Of a DNA stretch of 64,000 bases, positions 47,278 through 55,827 are shown one piece after another. The position numbers and the translations under genes were made by a program. Numbering within the stretch: the stretch's first letter is position 1; each line of letters starts with the position of its first letter. Origin of the DNA: Symbiodinium natans (lineage: Eukaryota; Sar; Dinophyceae; Suessiales; Symbiodiniaceae); contig CAJNDS010002175.1 of assembly GCA_905221605.1 (NCBI GenBank), forward strand, positions 1 to 64,000, written 5' to 3'. The notes beneath the pieces are model-generated. The model ran no database searches, was not told the origin of the DNA, and saw only the letters and a list, made by a program, of their open reading frames with translations.

Positions 47278-47520
47278 CCAAAACCCAAAACCCAAAACCC
47301 AAAACCCAAAACCCAGAACCCTAATACCCTAATACCCTAATACCCTAATACCCTAATACCCTAATACCCTAAACCCAAACCTAAACCCTAAACCCTAATA
47401 CCCTAATACCCTAGACCCTATACCCTACTACCCCAAAACCCGCAGCCTCTGGAACTCTGCCAGTCAAAGGCTCTTCTGCATGCCCTCAACCCTAGTACCC
47501 TAAACCCTAAACCCTAAACC
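47278..47520 (-). repeat. Variant telomere-like block
   Basis: Three sub-arrays in one orientation: (CCCAAAA)n at 47,278-47,316, (CCCTAATA)n at 47,317-47,372, then CCCTAAA and mixed units to 47,520, with a short exon-like duplicate (CTCTGCCAGTCAAAGGCTC) embedded at 47,455. Confidence 0.9.
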
Positions 47521-47631
47521 CTCTGCCAGCCCAAGGCTCTTCTGCAGGCCATGAAGCTCAGCAGCCTCGTCGCTGAGCTCCGACGAGCCGGCGCCGAACT
47601 CTTTCACCCAGTCCTTGGAAGGGTCATTCAA
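47521..47631 (-). CDS. Exon candidate bounded by telomere-like DNA
   Basis: The minus strand reads LNDPSKDWVKEFGAGSSELS and then DEAAELHGLQKSLGLAEG: strongly protein-like, charged and helix-forming. Its last ~30 bp are duplicated at 47,455-47,490 with a stop (TGA). Both sides abut telomere-like repeats. No family recognised; no clean AG acceptor, so it may be a relic. Confidence 0.35.
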
Positions 47632-47634
47632 CAG

Positions 47635-47714
47635 GGTTTTGGGTTTAGGGTTTAGGGTTTGGGGTTTGGGGTTTAGGGTTTAGGGTTTTCGGGTTTAGGG
47701 TTTAGGGTTTAGGG
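47635..47714 (+). repeat. (TTTAGGG)n block between exon candidates
   Basis: About 11 units with TTTGGGG and TTTTCGGG variants. On the minus strand it would be all or most of an intron between 47,716-47,833 and 47,521-47,631. Confidence 0.93.
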
Positions 47715-47715
47715 A

Positions 47716-47833
47716 AACCCAAGCGTCTGCACCATAGATGTTGGAGACGGCCACGCAAATGACCTCCCCGGCGTCATAGTGCTCCTTCACCTTCCGGAGC
47801 CAATGGCAGCACCAGCCTTCAGACGAGGCTGCA
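47716..47833 (-). CDS. Exon candidate
   Basis: After GAGTTGCAG the minus frame reads SSEGWCCHWLRKVKEHYDAG and then EVICVAVSNIYGADAW. Protein-like with a Trp/Cys-rich start. A neighbouring segment near 47,985 contains EVICVLGERQ, which could be a related unit. No family recognised. Confidence 0.35.
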
Positions 47834-48597
47834 ACTCGCGGAATGCTTCGAAGGATGCAGCAGATGCCTTAAGATGATGCAGACATGCTGACAGCGGCTT
47901 TCATCCCAAGTCTTCCAAGGAGCAATTGTACTTGCTGCCGACCTGGGGCTCCTGGGGAAGCACTGCCCCAAAATCTCTGCCTCTCGCCCAGTACACAGAT
48001 GACCTCCCCTCGAACTTGCTTCTGCACAGTTTAAAGCACGAGGGCTCTCAGGCGCTGACCACCGAATCCTTGCGACCCTCCAGGCGCGCGAGCCATTTCT
48101 CGTCCCGACCCTCGACCGGCGGGACCGGCATCTGGTCCCGGCCGCACTCCTGGCTGAGTGAAGGATTGAAGGATCAACACATCGAAGCTTGGGGATTTGT
48201 AGCCATATGGGATCCTATGCATTGTTTTCAATTATGCTTCATTGGGGGAGGAGTGCTGTTGTTGCCGCTGCTATGGTTCCTTCCTGCTGCTGTTGCCGAT
48301 GCTACCGCAACTGCTTCGTAGTTGCTGCTGCTCCTGCTGCTGTTGTATGAGTGTCCGAATGTGTAAATGCATGAATGAATGCATGAACGAATGCATGAAC
48401 GAATGGTGAATGAACGAATGACGAATGCGCAAACGGACGAAAACAAATCAGTGAGCGCGTACACACCGGAAGCACATGCCTGGTGGAATGGAAGGACGAC
48501 ACCTCCGGCCTCAAGGCTTAAAGTGTCTACCCCAACAACAACGAAACGACAAACAACGAGGAACGGCCAATGCCGCAACAACCACGCGCAGTTGCAA

Positions 48598-48671
48598 AGG
48601 GTTTAGGGTTTAGGGTTTAGGGCTTAGGGTTGAGGGTTGAGGGTTTAGGGTTTAGGGTTTAGGGTTTGGGG
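48598..48671 (+). repeat. (TTTAGGG)n block with TTGAGGG variants
   Basis: About 10 units in plus orientation. Confidence 0.95.
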
Positions 48672-48827
48672 AGGAAGGCCTGCTTGCTTCTGATCAAAGC
48701 ACAGACTTGGCAGACAGGCATACGAGAGTGCGGTTGTCCCCCTCCTGTGTACGAAAAGCTCAGTCTGGGTGCTCTGGGCGCAGTCTGAAAACCCCCAAAA
48801 CCTGTGGGCAACCCTTCAAAGATGAGT

Positions 48828-48925
48828 AAATGAATGAATGTGGGTGAACATGAATTAAAATGAAAAGGAAAATGAAAATGAAATTGAAAATGAAATTGAA
48901 AATGAAAATGAAAATGAAGATACAA
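48828..48925. repeat. (AATGAA)n-type tract
   Basis: Runs of AATGAAAATG and AATTGAAAATG; pure purine-rich plus strand. Confidence 0.9.
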
Positions 48926-49884
48926 ATATTGAGAATATTGCAAATGAAAATTTTCGTTTTTGCATCTGCTCTTTGCTATCTTTTCTTTGCTGCCGCTTGC
49001 CGTTGCTAATCACACCCTTTCCCCGCACCTGAAGGACTTTGAGGCCTAACCTTTTCCCCAAACCCTCTACCCCAAACCATTAAGCCCAACCCTGGAACCC
49101 CGCAGCTCCTACGCTCAAACCCTAACCCTAAAGACCAGGAGGCCCCGAAAACGCCCTAAGCCCAAGAAGAATCGAGAAGCCCTGCAGCCATATACGCCAA
49201 ACACCCTAGGCGTTGCCAACACAACAAACAACACCATAAAAAACACCATAAAGAAGAACGGCATAACAGCTCAAATCATTTCTCCATCCAAGTCTAACTA
49301 GCTGTTTGCTGGGCACCCCCTCCTCGCTTGGATGTTTCCACTCGCCGTTGGCAGCCTCATGGCCCCAGACTGGCTCGTCCCCGAACCACACGGTGGCAGT
49401 GCCTGGGAGTTTGCCAGCCGTTGATCTGAAGCTGTGCTTGCTGGGGAAGTGAGTTTAGCAGGCTCAGCTTCATAGATACTCCCAGCCTAGATACCACGAG
49501 GCCCCGTGGCAGAGCAGCAGAGACAAAACCCAATATCAACTTGCACAGAGCAAACACGAGCTCCAAGCTTGCGGGGGAAGCGAGGCTGCGGGAATCTTGC
49601 CAGGGCCGCTGCAGTAGGGACTTCAGGGTGTTTAGAGACCCGAGAGAGGCTCCCCCTCCAACTCAAAGCTGCCCGCCAAGGAGCTGCCCTTCCTGTCAGG
49701 ATTGTCCAGCTCCTTCATCACATGGTCGTAGGCCTCGCCTGGTCAGCAGAGGAGCCAGGAACCCGCTCACTACTTCCTGTTGGGTAGTAAGGACTGGGGG
49801 GATGGGGTACCCTATATCATCCCTTAAAGGGTACTGTAGGGCCCTAATTCCCTCATTCCCTGCTAACCAACAGTAAAACTAAAA

Positions 49885-50760
49885 CCAGCAGTGACGCGAC
49901 GTGCCAGGAGATATTTCAGCGTGATTGCGCGGGACCAAAGTGCACGGCTTGGACGCAGGAGCCCCACGTGCCCAGCCGCAACTATTTTGGGGGGAATGGG
50001 GCTGTTTTCCGTTCCCCCCTCCCCCCAAGCTGCTTTCGAAAAACCGTTGCCAAACAAAACACAAGCAGAAGCTTGGAAACAGGTGGACCTGATCAATGAG
50101 TTGTTGGGTCTAGCAGATTATGACAAAGGGCAGTACTCCCGAAACTAGCACGGAGCCAGCCCGAACCGAAGGCAACAGTCAGGAAATCACCAAGCCACGA
50201 AGCCACGCAAACGCGACAGAAAGAATCCTGAGAACTGCATATCCCTTAAGGCCACATGACGTCATTTCTCTAATTACTCTTAAACCCAATAAGGTAAAGT
50301 ATACAAAGTCCCAAGGGCCTCCCTCGTTTCTCTTCTACGACCTGGTCATCTCGGCCCCGGCCTCCGGGCACAGAGGCGCCCGCGAATGGGAAGCTGTGGC
50401 AGATGTCGGCAAGGAGTGTGTCGTAGTACGTGAACACGAGTCCGGTGCCACAAGCAGCGCGGCACTGGCCCTGGACGTGGTCCGTCCGCAGCTCGTCGGC
50501 CGCGAAATGGAAGAGCCAGTAGGCGTTCGTGGCACGCACCGCCTCCGAAAAAAAGAGGTAAGGTACATTCATGTTTTGCGGTGACGTTCCTCCGCTGTTT
50601 GTCGCCCGCAGCGCCTGCAGCAAGAACTGCTTGTCATTCCGGTGCTCCTGGAAAGGAGTGCTCATCATCACCGTCAACTTGTGTCATGAACCTTCTTCCG
50701 GCTATGTGACACAACGTACACAACCGCAAAGCCTAAACCGTAAATCCCACATCCCTGACT
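49885..50760. repeat. Dispersed repeat copy 2 (partner at 0.65-1.38 kb)
   Basis: Second copy of the segment at 645-1,375, with an extra ~55 bp (CAATAAGGTAAAGTATACAA) at 50,275-50,330. Coding-looking sequence inside is better conserved than the flanks. Confidence 0.8.
50342..50647 (-). CDS. Terminal exon module of the small DUF4116 array, copy F2
   Basis: Begins after TTTCCAG with EHRNDKQFLLQALRATNSGG and continues with AVRATNAYWLFHFAADELRT, CRAACGTGLVFTYYDTLL and SFPFAGASVPGGRGR. It is 306 bp (102 codons) with donor GACCAG|GTCGTAG. Against F1 it keeps the ATNAYWL.HFAA, CRAACGTGLVFTYY and GASVPGGRG blocks. In minus-strand order it follows the five exons at 55.0-51.3 kb, the same place F1 holds in the larger array. 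If it is the last exon, the frame ends at a stop at 50,270. Confidence 0.55.
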
Positions 50761-51119
50761 CCTCTAACTATAGTTCTATATGCGCCCGCGCTCCGCGTTC
50801 TCGCTTCCGAGGCGGGAAACGCTGAACCCAAAACATGAACCACAGAGGGGGAGGACGCTGCTTGCTCGGCACAAATGCTCCAGAACCGTGACTGCCGATA
50901 GTCTTTTGCACAATGTGTTCCAGACCTAGGGCTTGAGGGCCTTCACGGAGTTTAAGGGTGTCCAGCCTGTGGGGTTTAGGGGTCGAAGGGTTCAAGGTGT
51001 AAGCATCCTGGTAACGCAGTCCACATCACATGCAACACCCTGACATAGTAAGGGCATCATCATGGGCGCAATGACTGCGACTCATTTGCTTCTGATGTGC
51101 CAGCCAGGCCTGGTCTTGA

Positions 51120-51195
51120 AAAGTCCCATTTAATATACACTTTATATAAATTTATATATACATATATACATACATATTATATATACTTATAGAAC
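51120..51195. repeat. AT-rich ATATAC tract
   Basis: TATATA/CATATA alternation inside an intron-like spacer; low complexity only. Confidence 0.85.
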
Positions 51196-51259
51196 CAGGC
51201 GATGAATGCAAGATTTCGGATTTTAGCTGCCGATGAGCGTAGTCCTCAGTTCGCCCGAC

Positions 51260-51350
51260 CCGGCTCCCTGCGCTCCTCGGTGGCGTAGCACAAGGCACTT
51301 CCGTTCTGCTGCACCGCTGCCAGGACCACAGCCCTGTCTCTTCGGAGCTC
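51260..51350 (-). CDS. DUF4116 repeat exon, type A (RAVV subgroup)
   Basis: Reads ELRRDRAVVLAAVQQNGSAL and then CYATEERREPG. One codon shorter than the usual type A (91 bp). Donor CCGG|GTCGG. Closest in sequence to the other four units of the small array. Confidence 0.6.
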
Positions 51351-52057
51351 CTGGACGAGCAGTCGCGTCGTGATATTAATTCTCAAAACTCCAGTTGTAG
51401 ATCCGTGCGTGTCTAGTGCCTGCTTCTGATGGACTGTGGCTCCTGCATGACCGTCGGGACCAACCCCTTGCAACGCAAACCCTGAAATAGATAAAGGCAT
51501 CATCAATGACCGCGCCTCATATGCTTCTGACGTGCCATCTAGAATTAAGGTAGGAGTGATTTGGGGAACAGCGGATCGACTGGAAAACAGCATGGAAGAA
51601 TTATCGCGACTTAGATGTTTCCTGGCTCGGACCAGACAAGTTCTTTCTTTTTCTCTCCGATGTACATGTCCGTGGGCTACCCATCTCTTGCAGTTGATGT
51701 TAACCTTATTTCCGGCTCTTTGATACCAGAAACCGTACGCCCTGAGTCCCGGAAGCCCTTTGACCGACTAAAACCCCATAGCTCATAAGCTGAGGGCGCA
51801 AGCCGCTGCAAGCCTGGGGCCCCAGGCCGATTCTCGTTCTTCACATTGGGCTCTGGACTTTGGAGGTTCACGTGTTGTCGGGCTGTGGAAGTGAAAGTGG
51901 GTGAAAATAGGTGCTGGGTTTAAGGTGCAAGCGTTTTGAATCATTTAAACTTGCTTCAGGGGAAAAGGCAATAGCTTGTTTGGCAGAGCTGCCGCTCTTG
52001 ACTTTCTTCTTGCTCTTGGGAAACTTATGCGTGCTCAGTGCGATCATTCCTCCACTA

Positions 52058-52180
52058 CAAGGAGGGTCCCCCTTCCTATACTAACTATAGTTAAGGGACT
52101 TCTAACCTAAGTAAGGATCCTTATAACCCAGTTTAGGGTCCTTATAACTCTACTTATAACTATGGGGGGGCCCCTCCTTG
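52058..52180. mobile_element. TIR element (MITE) copy 1, 123 bp, TA target site
   Basis: The left end CAAGGAGGGTCCCCC mirrors the right end GGGGGGGCCCCTCCTTG. TA flanks both sides. Paralogous spacers at about 6,500, 9,677, 11,577 and 16,033 read CCTCCACTACTGCTAC with a single TA, which is the empty site. A TA duplication is typical of Tc1/mariner-derived MITEs. No coding capacity. Confidence 0.85.
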
Positions 52181-52205
52181 TACTGCTACTACAATACACA
52201 GAGCC

Positions 52206-52292
52206 CCTGAGCCGCTCCTCTGCGGCATACTTCAAGGCACCACCGTTCTGCTGCACCGCTGCCAGGACCACAGCCCTGTCTTTTCGGAGCTC
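52206..52292 (-). CDS. DUF4116 repeat exon, type A, intron telomere insert
   Basis: Reads ELRKDRAVVLAAVQQNGGAL and then KYAAEER. Acceptor GTCCAG|GAGCTC. Fifteen bases beyond the acceptor the intron becomes a CCCTAAA array (52,308-52,376). The 3' exon boundary is uncertain. Confidence 0.58.
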
Positions 52293-52307
52293 CTGGACGA
52301 GCAATCG

Positions 52308-52376
52308 CTAAACCCTAAACCCTAAACCCTAAACCCTAAACCCTAAACCCTAAACCCTAAACCCTGAACCCTAAAC
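52308..52376 (-). repeat. (CCCTAAA)n block adjacent to a DUF4116 exon
   Basis: About 9-10 units replacing the CGTCATCGCAG part of the intron; spacer resumes with CATTCTCAAATG. Confidence 0.95.
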
Positions 52377-52947
52377 CCCCATTCTCAAATGTTGCGCATG
52401 CTCCAGTTGTAGATCAGTGCGTCTGATGGACTGACTCCTGCATGACCGTCGGGACCCTAACCCCTTGCAACGCAAACCCTGCAATAGATAAAGGCATCAT
52501 CAATCACCGCGACTCATGTGCTGAGTATACGAGATATACGCTTAGAACGGCGATGAGCGCAGGATTTCGGATTTTGGGCCTCAGGGACTAGGGTTCAGGT
52601 AGGAGTCATTTGGGGAACAGAGGATCGGCTGGAAAACAGCATGGAAGAATCTTCGCGACTTGGATGTTTTCTGGCTCGGACCCGACAAGCGCGCCCCTCT
52701 ATCAAATATGACCTTGAAAACTTGGCAGCCGTCATTCCTAGACCCTCCTACACTTCAATTCCAACGATCCCTTAAACCTACACCTACACGCAGACCTTCG
52801 AATTCAATAGTTCAGGTCTCCTCCCTTTTCGTTTTTTTGTCTCTGGTGTACATGTCCCTGGGCCACTCATCTCTTGCAGTTGCTGTTATTAGCCGCCTTT
52901 CCGGCTTTTTCTGATACCGAAACCTGCCCGGAACCCTTATAAGCCTT

Positions 52948-53065
52948 GAAGGAGGGGCCCCCTTACTACACTAACTATAGTTAAAGACTTATAACCTAAG
53001 TTAGGATCCTTATTACTCAGTTTTAGGGCCCTTATAACTCTACTTATAAGTACGGGCCCCTCCTT
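52948..53065. mobile_element. TIR element (MITE) copy 2, ~118 bp
   Basis: Ends GAAGGAGGGGCCCCC and CGGGCCCCTCCTTG, with an interior shared with copy 1 (CTAACTATAGTTAA, AACTCTACTTATAA). TA follows on the right; the left flank is TT, so one side of the target duplication has changed. Lies 0.9 kb from copy 1 in the same orientation. Confidence 0.8.
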
Positions 53066-53101
53066 GTACTTAAACCTACATAAACCCTCAGTTCGCCTGA
53101 C

Positions 53102-53195
53102 CCGGCTCCCTGCGCCCCGCCTCGGCGGCAAACTGCAGGGAGAAACCGTTCTGCTGCACCGCCGCGAGGACCACAGCCCTGTCCTTTCTGAGCTC
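53102..53195 (-). CDS. DUF4116 repeat exon, type A (RAVV subgroup)
   Basis: Reads ELRKDRAVVLAAVQQNGFSL and then QFAAEAGRREPG. The acceptor is GAGCAG|GAGCTC. This is the only unit of the small array, apart from 51,260, without telomere-like DNA at its acceptor side; it keeps GTCGCGTCATCGCAG there. Confidence 0.6.
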
Positions 53196-53584
53196 CTGCT
53201 CGAGCAGTCGCGTCATCGCAGTCGTTCTCAAGTGTTACCCATGCTCCAGTTGAAGATCCCGAGCACGTTTCTGGTACCTATCTCTCATGCACTGTCTCTT
53301 CTCAAGACCCTCGCTACCGGAAACCCTGTGCACCGCAACTACTCTTGATTCTGCGCACCCTAAACCCATTTCACGGCCTCAACCCACATCATCAATGACA
53401 GCGACTCCTAGACCCGGGAGTAACCTAGGAATAAAACGGGTACCCTTTTTGACAAGAAGGGAACCCCAACCCTAAAAAAAGGAAAAAAGGGCCTACTCCT
53501 CATAAGTTCTTAACTTTAGGTCGCAAGCCGCTGCAAGCCTGGTTCTGGCTTTGTTTTCACATTGGGCTCTGGACTTAGGAGGTT

Positions 53585-53611
53585 TAGGGTTCAGGGTTTA
53601 GGGTTTAGGGA
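53585..53611 (+). repeat. Short TTTAGGG block
   Basis: Four units with one TTCAGGG variant. Confidence 0.9.
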
Positions 53612-53807
53612 ATTCAAAATGTGTGAACATGGGTGCTGCGTTTAAAGCGCAAGCATTTTGAGTTGGGGAAAGGGCAAAAGCTTGCTTGGCACAGCTGCCG
53701 TTCTTGACTTTGCTTTTCTGGGAAAACTTCTTCCAGCTCAGTGTGATCGTTCTCCCCACTCTTGCTGCTACAATGCACAGAGTCTCTGGCCTCCAGCTAC
53801 TCTGCTA

Positions 53808-53922
53808 CACCCTAAACCCCGAAACCCTAAAACTCTAAGAAATTAAAACCCTAAAACCCAAAAAACCTAAAACCCTAAAGCCCTAAAACCCTAAACATCC
53901 CTAAACCCTAAACCCGAACCCG
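53808..53922 (-). repeat. Degenerate CCCTAAA block abutting an exon
   Basis: Runs of ACCCTAAAAC variants ending in CCCGAACCCGAC, the last AC being the complement of the GT donor of the exon at 53,925. Confidence 0.9.
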
Positions 53923-53924
53923 AC

Positions 53925-54018
53925 CTCGCTCCCCGCGCCGCGCCTCGGCGGCATACTGCAAGGCACGTCCGTCCTGCTGCACCGCCGCCAGGACCACAGT
54001 CCTGTCTCTTCGGAGCTC
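53925..54018 (-). CDS. DUF4116 repeat exon, type A, telomere-like DNA on both sides
   Basis: Reads ELRRDRTVVLAAVQQDGRAL and then QYAAEARRGERG-like residues. Acceptor GTCCAG|GAGCTC with telomere-like repeats starting 15 bases beyond it. Donor AG|GTCGG with telomere-like repeats directly after. Confidence 0.58.
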
Positions 54019-54033
54019 CTGGACGAGCAGTCG

Positions 54034-54090
54034 GTTTAGGGTTTAGGGTTTTTTTCCCACCCCACAGAAAAGGTTGAGGGTTTAGGGTTT
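54034..54090 (+). repeat. (TTTAGGG) block adjacent to a DUF4116 exon
   Basis: Two short TTTAGGG runs around a CCCACCCCACAGAAAAGG core. The orientation is opposite to the block at 52,308, yet it starts at the same distance from its exon. Confidence 0.9.
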
Positions 54091-54866
54091 GCGCATGCTC
54101 CAGTTGAAGATCCCGAGTGCGTTTCGTTCTCAAGTACCCAGTTGTGATGGACGGACTCCTGCATGACCGTCGGTACTAAACCCCTTGTAAAATGGCGTGT
54201 AGCCTTCGAGCATGACTCTTTGCAAACCACGAGGGGTGTAGGATTTCAGATGTCGGCTTCAGGTTGGAGCTGTTCATTGTAGGGGGGAAAAGTCCAATAA
54301 TGGAGAATGGCATGGAGATTGGGCGCGAAGCTGCTTCTGTCTCAGATCAGTGGTCCAGACTAAAAGAATACGCGCATGTCAAGTCTGAGCTTCAACGGCC
54401 CTACTTGGCAGCTGGCAGCTGTCACTCCCAAACACCCTGAACGCCCGAAACTCCGCAACCAAAAGTTTTCAGACCCTCATCCCTGAACCTTCAAAAGCCT
54501 AACCACTAGTTGAAACAGCCAAATGCCTAGTAGCTTCGGGGCGCCGGCCGAGGAGCTGCTTGTCTTGAGAGCTGGGAAGAAAGGGTCTTCGAGCTGCATG
54601 TTTTAGAGAGGGTTCAGGGCAGAGTCGAACCTCCATCGAGTACTGGCTTGTGCAAACTCCCTGAACCCTTAAGCCCTACATGTAAGGCTGGAGCCCGGCA
54701 CCGTGGCTGTCGGTGCTCTTTTCCGGGCTTGGGGCTGAAGGGACTTTAAGGGCTTTTGGCCGATGGGGTTTGAAAGGGTCGCTCATCGAACTGGCGTTGC
54801 CCGGCTGCTTTCACAAAGCCATTCGTGAGCAGGACTCTTGCTCGGTTCATCTTATATACTACTAAC

Positions 54867-54901
54867 TCCTAAACCCTAAACCCTAAACCCTAAACCCTAA
54901 A
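54867..54901 (-). repeat. Short CCCTAAA block
   Basis: Five units in the spacer between the type A and type D exons. Confidence 0.95.
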
Positions 54902-54927
54902 ACCTCTGAAGCCGGGCAATGAGCTTC

Positions 54928-55022
54928 ATGCGTGTTCCCTGCGCGTCCTCGGAGGCTCGGTGCAGGAGATCGCCATCCTGCTGCACAGCAGCAAGGATGA
55001 CCTCCCTGTCGGCCACCAACTC
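54928..55022 (-). CDS. DUF4116 repeat exon, type D-like
   Basis: Reads ELVADREVILAAVQQDGDLL and then HRASEDAQGT. Acceptor GTCCAG|GAGTTG. The expected GT donor is not obvious. TTAGGG repeats begin about 22 bases beyond the acceptor. Most upstream unit of the small array. Confidence 0.52.
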
Positions 55023-55044
55023 CTGGACTTGCAGTCCAATCACT

Positions 55045-55111
55045 TAGGGTTTAGGGTTTCGGGTTTAGGGTTTAGGGTTGAGGGTTTAGGGTTGAGGGTT
55101 TAGGGTTGAGG
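55045..55111 (+). repeat. TTTAGGG/TTGAGGG block in an intron
   Basis: About nine units replacing the CATCATCGCCA part of a type D intron; spacer resumes at GGTATCAAGC. Confidence 0.93.
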
Positions 55112-55454
55112 GCGGTATCAAGCATTGCCCTTGCTCCAAGTTGCAGATCCCGCGTGGTTTCCGAGTACTTGCCTTTTGATGGAGTGAACCCTGCATGCCC
55201 TCAGCATCCCCTGTAAGCCCGCAAAAAACCCTAAACCCGACAAAAAACGTCATATTTAGGGTTGTTTAACGTTAAAAGACCCTAAATGCAATAAACCCTA
55301 AACCCGACAAAAAAAAAAAAAAAAAACGTCATCACAGTCGCAATGATCGTGACTCAATACGTTCTGTACGTTCTGGTACAGCAGCCAGGTGCCTTCCCGT
55401 ACTATTCTTCGCTTCCCAGGCCCTGCTTGGCAGCTGTCCTTTCAAATCTCCCAT

Positions 55455-55543
55455 CACTAAACCCTAAACCCTAAACCCTAAACCCTAAACCCTAAACCCT
55501 AAACCCTAAACCCTAAACCCTAAACCCTAAACCCTAAACCCTA
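55455..55543 (-). repeat. (CCCTAAA)n block, insertion target of the LTR element
   Basis: About 12-13 perfect units ending CCCTA directly before the TG of the LTR. The target-site duplication cannot be tested because the element's right end is outside the window. Confidence 0.97.
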
Positions 55544-55563
55544 TGCGGAGCTGCAACTGGTAT
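55544..55563 (+). repeat. Start of 5' LTR (visible identical part)
   Basis: Only the first 20 bp can be confirmed by comparison with the right end. The LTR's inner end is unknown; a CA at 55,636-55,637 would give a ~94-bp LTR, with TGGTAGTAAAAGG at 55,644 as a weak tRNA-primer-site candidate. Confidence 0.7.
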
Positions 55564-55612
55564 TGTAAAAAGAGTTAGTGTTGGGTGTTGGAAGGGTCAA
55601 TGTACCCGGAAA

Positions 55613-55628
55613 TCTTTTATGGCTCAAG
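55613..55628 (+). other. Possible relict dinoflagellate spliced-leader sequence
   Basis: CTTTTATGGCTCAAG resembles the 3' part of the dinoflagellate spliced leader (CCATTTTGGCTCAAG). The last nine bases match exactly; one A is extra before them. It lies ~200 bp upstream of the ORF start. Confidence 0.35.
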
Positions 55629-55655
55629 ACTGGGCCATGTGCCTGGTAGTAAAAG

Positions 55656-55763
55656 GTGAGTGCCCTGTGGTTTGGGTTTGTTGTGTGGTTGATCCAGGGA
55701 AATCAAGGGCTTCTGTTGGGGTTGACTGTTCGGTTTCTCGTCCCCCTTCGGTTCCCCCCGTAG
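55656..55763 (+). other. Possible 5'-leader intron
   Basis: AAAAG|GTGAGT at 55,656 and a pyrimidine-rich CCCCCTTCGGTTCCCCCCGTAG|G ending at 55,763 form a textbook donor and acceptor, 108 bp apart. The segment lies wholly upstream of the ATG. Confidence 0.35.
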
Positions 55764-55827
55764 GTTATGAGCCCAAATTAGGTTCCCTGCGGTCTGTGTT
55801 TCGGCTTTAGGGTGGAAGTTTGAAGCC

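Larger units (their letters stand above)
47834..49884. other. Mostly low-complexity and unassigned
   Basis: Contains a CTG/GCTGTTG-rich stretch near 48,260-48,350, GAATGAAT/GAACGAATG repeats at 48,370-48,425, a telomere-like block at 48,598-48,671 and an (AATGAA)n tract at 48,828-48,920. No supported gene. Confidence 0.4.

Noticed and set aside
52070-52180. Telomere-like or coding content within the MITE
   Set aside because: The AT-rich interior has no open frame; the TIRs and TA target explain the segment.
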